This document shows positions 1 to 6,078 of a stretch of DNA of 10,079 nt, piece after piece (position 1 is the stretch's first letter; each line of letters opens with the position of its first letter). Location of the stretch: contig CACZSA010000201.1 in assembly GCA_902783705.1 (NCBI GenBank), positions 1-10,079 on the forward strand, in the 5' to 3' direction. Origin of the DNA: an uncultured Ruminococcus sp. Its GTDB lineage: Bacteria > Bacillota > Clostridia > Oscillospirales > CAG-272. The position numbers were made by a program, and so were the translations under genes. The notes below the pieces were generated by a model. The model saw only the letters and a program-made list of their open reading frames with translations, made no database searches and had not been told where the DNA came from.

Positions 1-540
1 GAACATCTGCGGGGAGAGGAACGGCCCGGAGTTGTAGCAGTAGTCCGAGCAGAGCATGAAGCACTCGATCCCGCAGTCGAAGAGCTTCTTGTTGTATTCG
101 ATCGCGTTGTCCGCCATCCGGCGCGCCTCGGCGTGGACCTCGTCCGGGTCGTCGGCGATGCGGTAGGCGAATTCAAACATGTCGTTGCCGTCCGGGATCG
201 CGAAGGTGCCGTCCCCGTGATGGGTGAGCAGGAACTTGTTGCCGGAGAGCTCCTTGATCCATTTGACGGTCTTCTTCACGTCCTCGTAATTCAGATACGC
301 GACGTTGAAGATCGAATATTCGAGTTCCGAATAGACCGAGACGATCAGCTCCGCGTTCTCGTAGAGCTTCCGGTCCCGTTCCGCCGGGGAGAGATTCATC
401 CGGTCGAGATCCCAGCTGGAGATGAAATCGATCCCTTTCCCACGGAGCTCCGGGGTGAGCTGAAATTCGAGCTCGAAGGTCGGGATCGCGTCCGGGACCT
501 TGCATTGCAGCGCGGCGATCGCGCGTTCGCGAAGTGTCAT
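1..540 (-). CDS. URO-D (uroporphyrinogen decarboxylase) superfamily protein, N-terminal part, cut by window edge
   Basis: Only the first 180 codons are inside the window; the frame is open to base 1. The N-terminus (MTLRERAIAALQCKVPDAIP, residues 1-20) is the standard opening of URO-D superfamily proteins. Residues 156-180 (CGIECFMLCSDYCYNSGPFL then SPQMF) match the family's 'GAD...DD...GPF.SP..F' core. Members of this superfamily include heme-pathway HemE and zinc-dependent corrinoid methyltransferases such as MtaA and CmuA. No heme genes lie nearby, and the setting beside a xylanase argues against HemE. The zinc-binding C-terminal half, which would separate the subfamilies, is outside the window. 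The start at 540 has an AAGGAGG site 7 bases upstream and overlaps the xylanase stop codon as ATGA, so translation is probably coupled. The protein has no signal peptide and is probably cytoplasmic. The family call is firm; the reaction is unknown. Confidence 0.85.
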   Translation of the reverse strand, partial: MTLRERAIAALQCKVPDAIPTFELEFQLTPELRGKGIDFISSWDLDRMNLSPAERDRKLYENAELIVSVYSELEYSIFNVAYLNYEDVKKTVKWIKELSGNKFLLTHHGDGTFAIPDGNDMFEFAYRIADDPDEVHAEARRMADNAIEYNKKLFDCGIECFMLCSDYCYNSGPFLSPQMF

Positions 541-1592
541 GATTGTGCCTCCTTGTTCCCCGCGAGCGCGAGGACGTCGTAAAATGCAGGTTTGACGCGC
601 CATCCGCGTCCGATGAGCAGGGGATAGTTCTTGTGCCGTCTGGGGAACCCGTTGAGCCACGAGACCGCGTCGGACAGTCCCCAGAAGACGACCGTATCGA
701 GCGTTCCTTCGTCGGCAAGCTCCCCGTAAAAGCGGAAGAGCGCGGCGTATTTCTCGCGGAAAGCCGTCTCGAGCGCGTCCGTCCAGAGGAGATCCTCTGC
801 CGTGTCGTCAAAGCGGTAGCACGAGACGTCGAGCTCCGTCACCTCAAGGCGGAGATCAGGTGCGAAGGCGCGGAGTGCGGCGAGCTTCCGGACGTTCTTT
901 TTGAGCAGTTCGAGATCCGTGTACAGCGAGAGGTGCATCTGCAGCCCGATCCCGCCGACAGGTGTGCCCGCCCGGAGAAGCTCCTCAACGAGGGCGGCCA
1001 TGGTGTCGGCCTTCGCCTCCGAGGATTCGAGGTTGTAGTCGTTGATGAGCAGCCGCGCGTCCGGATCGGCTTCGTGCGCCGCTTGGAACGCTGCCGGGAT
1101 ATAGTCGCGCCCGGCGATCTTATACCACTTCGATTCGCGCAGTCCTCCCTCGTCGCGCAGGACCTCGTTGAGCACGTCCCACGTCGCGATCTTTCCTCTG
1201 TACCGGGAGACGACGGTCCCGATGTGCGCCTGCATCCGGGAGAGAAGCTGTTCCTTCGACGCCGGGGCGCCGTCCTCTCCTTCAAAGAGCCATCCGGGGA
1301 CCTGACTGTGCCACACGAGCGTGTGTCCGCGCAGGGTGATCCCATTCTTCTGTCCGAAATCCGTGAAGCGGTCGAGCTTGTCGAAGACGAAGCGGCCCTC
1401 CTCCGGCTGGACGTTCACGGGCTTCGACTCGTTCTCCAGCGTGAGAATGTCAAACTGCCTCCGGATCGCGGCGCAGGCAGGCGAGGCCTCGTCGAGATCC
1501 CAGGTGTTGACGGCGGCTCCGATGCGCAGGCGTCCGCGGCAGGCTTCGGCGAGCGAGGGCGCGTCCCAGGCAAAGACGTCCGGTTGATTCAT
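537..1592 (-). CDS. GH10 endo-1,4-beta-xylanase, cytoplasmic type
   Basis: The 351-residue protein is a single GH10 (beta/alpha)8 catalytic domain that cleaves internal beta-1,4 bonds of xylan or xylo-oligosaccharides with retention. Visible family signatures are TLENESKP (51-58), RGHTLVWHS (88-96), WDVLNE with acid/base Glu143 (138-143), QMH (218-220), VTELDV with nucleophile Glu253 (251-256) and FWGLSD (303-308). It has no signal peptide, carbohydrate-binding module or surface anchor, so it resembles the intracellular GH10 enzymes that finish imported xylo-oligomers. I chose the start at 1592 because a GGGGGG stretch lies about 6 bases upstream. The frame stays open to an ATG at 1649, but that codon lies at the -35 element of the promoter and cannot be the start. 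It is the first gene of a unit whose second gene, a URO-D family protein, starts inside its stop codon. The family call is very secure; cytoplasmic action is inferred from the missing export signal. Confidence 0.96.
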   Translation of the reverse strand: MNQPDVFAWDAPSLAEACRGRLRIGAAVNTWDLDEASPACAAIRRQFDILTLENESKPVNVQPEEGRFVFDKLDRFTDFGQKNGITLRGHTLVWHSQVPGWLFEGEDGAPASKEQLLSRMQAHIGTVVSRYRGKIATWDVLNEVLRDEGGLRESKWYKIAGRDYIPAAFQAAHEADPDARLLINDYNLESSEAKADTMAALVEELLRAGTPVGGIGLQMHLSLYTDLELLKKNVRKLAALRAFAPDLRLEVTELDVSCYRFDDTAEDLLWTDALETAFREKYAALFRFYGELADEGTLDTVVFWGLSDAVSWLNGFPRRHKNYPLLIGRGWRVKPAFYDVLALAGNKEAQS

Positions 1593-1620
1593 GATGATCC
1601 CCCCGTATCCAGTTTTCTCT

Positions 1621-1649
1621 ATTATACCAGTCATGCCGCACGGTGTCAA
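1621..1649 (-). promoter_or_regulatory. Sigma-A-type promoter of the xylanase/URO-D unit
   Basis: Reading the minus strand, TTGACA (1649-1644) is followed after exactly 17 bases by TATAAT (1626-1621), a perfect match to the consensus, with TGG directly before the -10 (extended -10). An A-tract lies just upstream of the -35 and could act as an UP-like element. Transcription would start near 1614, about 22 bases before the xylanase ATG. Confidence 0.93.
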
Positions 1650-1672
1650 CGGGATTTTTTAGAGGGAGTGTG

Positions 1673-1716
1673 AAAAATAAAAAAATCCCGCCCGGGGAAG
1701 GGACGGGAGCGGGATT
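1673..1716 (-). terminator. Rho-independent terminator of the permease gene
   Basis: On the minus strand the 8-base arm AATCCCGC (1716-1709) pairs with GCGGGATT (1691-1684), followed by a TTTTTTTATTTTT tract down to 1673. The stem begins inside the permease stop codon. It separates the permease from the xylanase promoter, whose -35 element lies only 24 bases further on. Confidence 0.9.
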
Positions 1717-2873
1717 CATCCGTGGAACAGGACAAGATTGAACGCGAGCAGGACGCCGAGGAAGACAAAGCTCACGGCGGAGTAGAGGAGAAAATAGCCC
1801 TTTGTGTGGCCCGGATACCGGACCGTGTACTCGCGGAAGGTGATGAGGCTCGCGAGGGAGGAGATCAGGGTCCCCACGCCGCCGATGTTGACGCCGACGA
1901 GGAGCTCGCGCCAGTTGTCCGTGAAGTTCGAGAGCAGGATCGCCGAGGGGACATTGCTGATGAACTGGCAGGAGAGGGAGGAGAAGAGCACCACGTTTTT
2001 GTTGAGGAGCGCGCCGAGGGTGTCCCGCACGACGTCGAGCCGCGCTGCGTTGCCCGCGAAGATGAAGAAGAAAACGAACGTAAAAAGGAGCGGATAATCG
2101 ACCGAGGAGACGGCGTGACGGTCGAGGAAGAGCAGGGAGACCGTGATGACGCCGAGGCCCACGGCATAGGGGATCGTGCGGAAGACCATCAGGACGGATA
2201 CGAGGAAGAGGACCGCGTAGATCACGCTTCGGGACTTGTCGAAATGAATCACCTCGTCCGCGACCGCGAGCGGCTCCGGCTTGACGAACACGATGCAGGC
2301 CAGTGTGATGAGCGCGACGGAGAGGCAGAAGGACGGGAGCATCGTCAGGGTGAACGCGCCCGTAGGGATGTTGAAGCGGGTGTAGAGGTAGAGGTTCTGC
2401 GGATTGCCGAACGGGGTGAGCATGCCGCCGAGATTCGCCGCGACCGTCTGCATCGCGAAGCTGAACGCGACGGTCCGCTGACGCCCGCAGTCCTTCAGAA
2501 CGTAATAGCTGAGCGGCAGGAACGTGAGCAGGGCCATGTCGTTTGCGATGAGCATGGAGCCGAGGAAGGTGATGTACACAAGCGCGAGAACGGACGCGCG
2601 GGTGTTCTTGAATAGCCGCACGATGTTCTTGGCAAGGATGTAGAAGAACCGGATGTCCTTCAGCGCGGCGACGACGGCGAGCGTGCAGAACAGGCAGGCG
2701 AGGGTCTTGTAGTCGATGTACCTGGCATACCGCGTGTCCGGCGGAACGAGGAAAACCGTCATGACAGCCAGTACCGCGGCGATGCACATGACGGTGTTCT
2801 TTTTGATGAAGGTGAGGATATGTTCCGCGGCGGCGGGGGTGTGATGCTTCGGGATCGCGACGGCTTTCTGCAT
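1716..2873 (-). CDS. ArsB/NhaD/SLC13-type permease (ion transporter superfamily, citrate-transporter-like domain)
   Basis: This is a 385-residue polytopic membrane protein with about ten hydrophobic helices by eye. It shows two-fold hallmark motifs of the ion transporter superfamily: IANDMALLTFLPL (109-121) with GNPQN (156-160) in the first half, and SNVPSAILLSNF (306-317) with GGVGTLISS (331-339) in the second half. The paired Asn-containing re-entrant motifs typically bind Na+ and an anion or carboxylate. Relatives carry arsenite, dicarboxylates, citrate or Na+/H+, and the sequence alone does not settle the substrate. It is somewhat short for the family (often 410-470 residues). The start at 2873 has a GAGG site about 8 bases upstream. 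It is a monocistronic unit with its own promoter and terminator between two sugar operons. Export of an acid fermentation product or uptake of an organic acid are possible roles. No ars genes are adjacent, so an arsenic role is unlikely. Confidence 0.88.
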   Translation of the reverse strand: MQKAVAIPKHHTPAAAEHILTFIKKNTVMCIAAVLAVMTVFLVPPDTRYARYIDYKTLACLFCTLAVVAALKDIRFFYILAKNIVRLFKNTRASVLALVYITFLGSMLIANDMALLTFLPLSYYVLKDCGRQRTVAFSFAMQTVAANLGGMLTPFGNPQNLYLYTRFNIPTGAFTLTMLPSFCLSVALITLACIVFVKPEPLAVADEVIHFDKSRSVIYAVLFLVSVLMVFRTIPYAVGLGVITVSLLFLDRHAVSSVDYPLLFTFVFFFIFAGNAARLDVVRDTLGALLNKNVVLFSSLSCQFISNVPSAILLSNFTDNWRELLVGVNIGGVGTLISSLASLITFREYTVRYPGHTKGYFLLYSAVSFVFLGVLLAFNLVLFHG

Positions 2874-2917
2874 GACATGCCTCGGTCGGATGAACTGGGT
2901 TTCGCTACCGAATGCCT

Positions 2918-2946
2918 ATCATAGCACAACGCGCGGCGCGTGTCAA
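2918..2946 (-). promoter_or_regulatory. Sigma-A-type promoter of the permease gene
   Basis: On the minus strand TTGACA (2946-2941), a 17-base spacer and TATGAT (2923-2918, one mismatch to TATAAT) lie upstream of the permease. The inferred start is near 2911, giving a leader of about 38 bases. The spacer contains the short palindrome CGCGCCGCGCG, which may be only a product of high GC content. Confidence 0.9.
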
Positions 2947-3033
2947 GAGCGTGGGGAAGAGTTGCGCAAAATCGGAGTATTTGTGGCGGATGTCCAATTA
3001 TTGAAGACCTGATTTGTGCAATCCGACGGCGAA

Positions 3034-4821
3034 TCAGCCCTCCCAGCCACTCATCCGGTCGAGGATTTCGTACAGAGCGATCTTCTCCTCCGTCCCCATC
3101 TCGGTGGTGTCCCCGAACTGCATGAGCTCTTCGGACGAGCGGTTCTCCGTCCATCCCGTGAGGATCCCGCCGTTCGGATCGCCCGTCTTCGCAAAATTCA
3201 CGAAGGCCGCCGACATCTCCCGGCTGAGTTCCCGGTCGCGCGCGTCGTAGAGGGCGGAGTCGTCCGGGATGTTCCCGTAGAAATAGATCATCTCGCCGCT
3301 GTGCCACGAGCCGAGCCGTCCGTTCTCCCGCGCGAAGCGGTATTCGTAGACCGGGATCCCCGCCCGGACGGCGAGGCGGTTGAGACAGTAGTGCGGGTAA
3401 TCGAAGAAGACCGCGCCCCAGATCTCGCGCCATGCCGCGTCCGCCTCCTCGTCCGTCGACACCGGATAAAGCGCGAAGACCTCCTCGGAGAAATCGCCGA
3501 AGTACCCGCGCACCCGGTCGCCGAAGGACGCGAGCGTAATTTTGTCGAAAATGAGGAATGCGCCGCTCTCGTGCAGGTTGTAGCCGTGCAGGATCGCCTC
3601 CTCGTTGTGCGCGCCGCGCAGGTAGGATTTCATCGGAAGCTCCCGGAGCGCGTATCCGTCCACCGTGATGTGATGCTCCGAATATGCCTCGTCGACGAGC
3701 GATTCCGCGGGGCAGGCGCGCAGGTCCTCGATCGTTTTGCAGCCGTGCCGCGCGAGAAGTTCCCGTCCGCTCTCCATGGCCTCGTCGAGGAGGCGGAAGG
3801 AGTGCGGCGGTTCGGCGGAGGCGACGGTCGAGCTCTCGAGGATCGCACGGCGGAAGAGGCCTTCTGCGAGCGGCGAGGTGCAGAGCGCGCTCACGCTGGC
3901 GGCCCCGGCGGATTCTCCGGCAAGCGTCACGTTTCCCGGATCGCCTCCGAAGTACGCCGCGTTGTCCCGGACCCATTCGAGCGCCTTGATCTGATCAAGC
4001 AGGCCGTAGTTCCCGGTCGTCCCGTCCGGCGATTCCGCGGCGAGCTCCTCATGCGCGAGATAGCCGAAGACGCCGAGGCGGTAACCCATGTTGACAACGA
4101 CGAGCCCCTGACGCGCCAGTCCCTCGCCGCTGTAATCCGCGTACCACGGCTGCCCCGTCTGGAGCGACCCGCCGTGGATGTAGACAAGGACCGGAAGTCC
4201 CGAGACATCCCCCGCGGGCTTCCACACATTGACGTAGAGGGAATCCTCGTCCACAGGCGCGCGGTAATTGTCGGAGAGGGAGACGCGGTAGTCGTGATAC
4301 CCGATGATCTGCGCGAGGGAATCGTAGATCGGCAGATGCACGGGCTGCATGCTCATCGGCGCAAAGGTGAAGGCGTCGAGCACCCCGTCCCACTTCTCCG
4401 GATCCTCGGGCTCACGCCATCGCAGAGAGCCGACAGGAGGCTTCGCATAGGGGATCCCCGCGTAGACCTCGACCGCGCCGTCGGAGGTGAGCACGCCGCG
4501 CACGTCCCCGTCCCGGATCGAGCGGGTGTCCGTATAGCCGCCTGTTTTACCCGTGACCGCCGGGACGCGCTTCACCGGAGGCCATGTGAGGAGGAACACG
4601 GCGCAAAGGAGCGCGATCCATCCGATCCACAGGGCAAGCTTTTTGAGCCCCGTGCGACCGCCGCCGATCTTTGCGTGCAGGAAGAGAAATCCCGCGAAGA
4701 GCGCGAGGGCGAGGATCCAGCCGGGGACGGTGTTCTTGTTCAGCTCGAGCAGGGCGAGCATGACGAGGAGCGAGAGGATTGCCGCGATCCCGAAGCCCGC
4801 CGTTTTGAGTCCTTTTTTCAT
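3034..4821 (-). CDS. Type-B carboxylesterase (alpha/beta hydrolase) with three N-terminal membrane helices
   Basis: The 595-residue protein has two parts. Residues about 11-26, 33-50 and 61-80 are three hydrophobic helices. Positive charges near residues 2-6 and 51-61 predict N-inside, so the rest should face outward. From about residue 100 it is a carboxylesterase of the p-nitrobenzyl esterase/cholinesterase type. It has GIPYAKPPVGSLRW (122-135), EDSLYVNVW (192-200), oxyanion-hole HGGS (216-219), nucleophile elbow GESAG with Ser304, acid Glu418 in NLHESGAFLIF, and His507 in GSWHSGEM. The triad is complete, so activity is expected. Its start (4821) lies 4 bases beyond the stop of the upstream URO-D gene, with a GGAAGG site, so the two are cotranscribed. 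In this setting the substrate could be acetyl, methyl or hydroxycinnamoyl esters of plant glycans (inference). The membrane-anchored form is unusual, as most relatives are soluble or have a plain signal peptide. I see no clear hairpin terminator in the 88 bases between its stop and the permease -35 element. Confidence 0.93.
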   Translation of the reverse strand: MKKGLKTAGFGIAAILSLLVMLALLELNKNTVPGWILALALFAGFLFLHAKIGGGRTGLKKLALWIGWIALLCAVFLLTWPPVKRVPAVTGKTGGYTDTRSIRDGDVRGVLTSDGAVEVYAGIPYAKPPVGSLRWREPEDPEKWDGVLDAFTFAPMSMQPVHLPIYDSLAQIIGYHDYRVSLSDNYRAPVDEDSLYVNVWKPAGDVSGLPVLVYIHGGSLQTGQPWYADYSGEGLARQGLVVVNMGYRLGVFGYLAHEELAAESPDGTTGNYGLLDQIKALEWVRDNAAYFGGDPGNVTLAGESAGAASVSALCTSPLAEGLFRRAILESSTVASAEPPHSFRLLDEAMESGRELLARHGCKTIEDLRACPAESLVDEAYSEHHITVDGYALRELPMKSYLRGAHNEEAILHGYNLHESGAFLIFDKITLASFGDRVRGYFGDFSEEVFALYPVSTDEEADAAWREIWGAVFFDYPHYCLNRLAVRAGIPVYEYRFARENGRLGSWHSGEMIYFYGNIPDDSALYDARDRELSREMSAAFVNFAKTGDPNGGILTGWTENRSSEELMQFGDTTEMGTEEKIALYEILDRMSGWEG

Positions 4822-4825
4822 GATC

Positions 4826-6055
4826 TCAGCCTTCCCAGGTGTTCTGGATTTCCTCGCGCACGATCTCGACCGCGCGGCGGGGCTTTCCGAGGTTGCCGTT
4901 TAAGGTGTAGGTGTCGCGGAAGGTGAATTCGAGGAGGCAGCCCCTCGCCGCGCGCATGGTCTTTCGGACGTGGGCGCGGAAGCCGTCCTCGTCGAGGTCC
5001 CGGTCCGTGCCGCCGATGAAGAGGGGCGAGGGCTTGCGCTGATAGACGATCCCGGAGCCGCGGAGCCGTTCTCCCATGTATTCTTCATCGCACCACGGGG
5101 AGATCGAAATCTTGCGGAGGTTCTTCAGCCGCGAGATCGATGTCTCCCAGAACGGGTGCACGGGCTCGCAGCAGCCGTAGGAGAGCCGCCCGAAGAGGGA
5201 GGAGATGCGCTCATACGCCGGGAAGATGAACTCGTCGAACATCTCGGGCGAGACGTTGACCGTCTCCTGGCTGTCCATGAAGCCCCAGACGTCCCCGAGG
5301 GTGATCGGACCTTCCTTTTTCATCTGATCGGAGAAGGCGAAGGTCCCCTGACAGACCCAGTTGTTCCCGCAGCACGGCGTGAGCATCCCGCGTCGTTCGA
5401 GCTCGGTATAGTAGCGGCAGTAATCGTCCGCGAGCCGCCGCATCATCTCCTTGAAATTGTCCGGGTTGTCGTACATCGAGACGAAGAGGTTCTCCATGCT
5501 CATGAGCTGGACGAGGTTGTTCGTCGGGCAGCAGTAGAGCGCGCTCATTCCGGGCTTGATCTCGAGAATGTCGCCGAAGAGATCGCCGTAGTATTCCGTT
5601 CCGCGCCGGACGCCGTCCTCGTCGAACCACATCGGGGAGGGAACGAAGGGATCGAGCGAATCGAGATCCTCGATGACCGGATCGATGTGGAAGCCGACGC
5701 CCCCGGTCTTCGGGCGGGTACGGTGCGGCTGGAGACCGAAGAGCGTCATGCCGGAGCCGTTCGAGACATACCAGTCCGGCGTGACGGGAAAATCGTCGCC
5801 GACCATGACCTGATTCTGCATCGAATTGCCGAGCCCCCATTCGACCGACCGCGCGTCGTCGGAGACGCACCTGCACTGGTACTGGAATCCGGCGTCGCCC
5901 ACGGTCCCCATCTCAAAGTGGATCATCGGGCGCTCGGAGTGCCCGTCGTTGTGCGCGGTCCAGAGGCGGACGATCTCGCGCATCCGGGGCGTCTCCGCCA
6001 TCTCCCGCTTCCTCTTCGCGAGGTCCCGGATGAACTCTCTCTCCCATTTTTCCAT
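4826..6055 (-). CDS. URO-D/methyltransferase-fold family protein, complete
   Basis: This 409-residue soluble protein fits the large uncharacterised 'uroporphyrinogen decarboxylase family' group found in anaerobes rather than HemE. It is longer than HemE (about 350) and lacks the obvious HemE N-terminal Arg/Asp motifs. Features include an ERPMIHFEMG strand (41-50), a MFDEFIFPAY segment (272-281) equivalent to the family's 'SP..F.EF..P', SYGCCEPVHPFW (292-303), and GGTDRDLDEDGF near 348-359. Cys295, Cys296, Glu297 and His300, with Cys322 close by, are candidate metal ligands; related corrinoid methyltransferases and MetE use His/Cys/Glu zinc sites there. The start at 6055 is supported by AAAGGA about 7 bases upstream; upstream extension would be an Arg-rich out-of-family stretch. 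It is the middle gene of an operon, 23 bases after a CBM9-like gene and 4 bases before an esterase. It is only remotely similar to the URO-D protein at the left edge. The fold is fairly sure, the substrate unknown. Confidence 0.85.
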   Translation of the reverse strand: MEKWEREFIRDLAKRKREMAETPRMREIVRLWTAHNDGHSERPMIHFEMGTVGDAGFQYQCRCVSDDARSVEWGLGNSMQNQVMVGDDFPVTPDWYVSNGSGMTLFGLQPHRTRPKTGGVGFHIDPVIEDLDSLDPFVPSPMWFDEDGVRRGTEYYGDLFGDILEIKPGMSALYCCPTNNLVQLMSMENLFVSMYDNPDNFKEMMRRLADDYCRYYTELERRGMLTPCCGNNWVCQGTFAFSDQMKKEGPITLGDVWGFMDSQETVNVSPEMFDEFIFPAYERISSLFGRLSYGCCEPVHPFWETSISRLKNLRKISISPWCDEEYMGERLRGSGIVYQRKPSPLFIGGTDRDLDEDGFRAHVRKTMRAARGCLLEFTFRDTYTLNGNLGKPRRAVEIVREEIQNTWEG

Positions 6056-6078
6056 AGATGTTCCTTTCTGTTTCTCTC

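Noticed and set aside
1..540. HemE, the heme-biosynthesis uroporphyrinogen decarboxylase
   Set aside because: The family resemblance is real, but there are no heme genes around and the gene is coupled to a xylanase. Without the C-terminal half the name cannot be justified.
1593..1649. Upstream extension of the xylanase to an ATG at 1649
   Set aside because: The codon lies at the -35 element of the promoter, upstream of the predicted transcription start, and the extra residues do not resemble a signal peptide or GH10 sequence.
1716..2873. Arsenite efflux pump ArsB as a specific name for the permease
   Set aside because: Superfamily motifs are shared by many transporters; the protein is short and no arsR, arsA or arsC lies nearby.
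2930..2940. Palindrome CGCGCCGCGCG in the permease promoter spacer as an operator
   Set aside because: It is short and made only of G and C in a GC-rich genome; chance occurrence is too likely to call it a regulatory site.
2960..3033. A terminator behind the esterase gene
   Set aside because: Only 4-5 bp pairings with long loops and no T-run could be found, so no intrinsic terminator is called.
3016..4926. A 636-codon open frame on the plus strand opposite the esterase
   Set aside because: It is antisense to a gene with a complete catalytic triad and a good ribosome binding site. Its Arg/Glu/Val-rich translation has no recognisable domain, as expected from the GC-rich third positions of the real gene.
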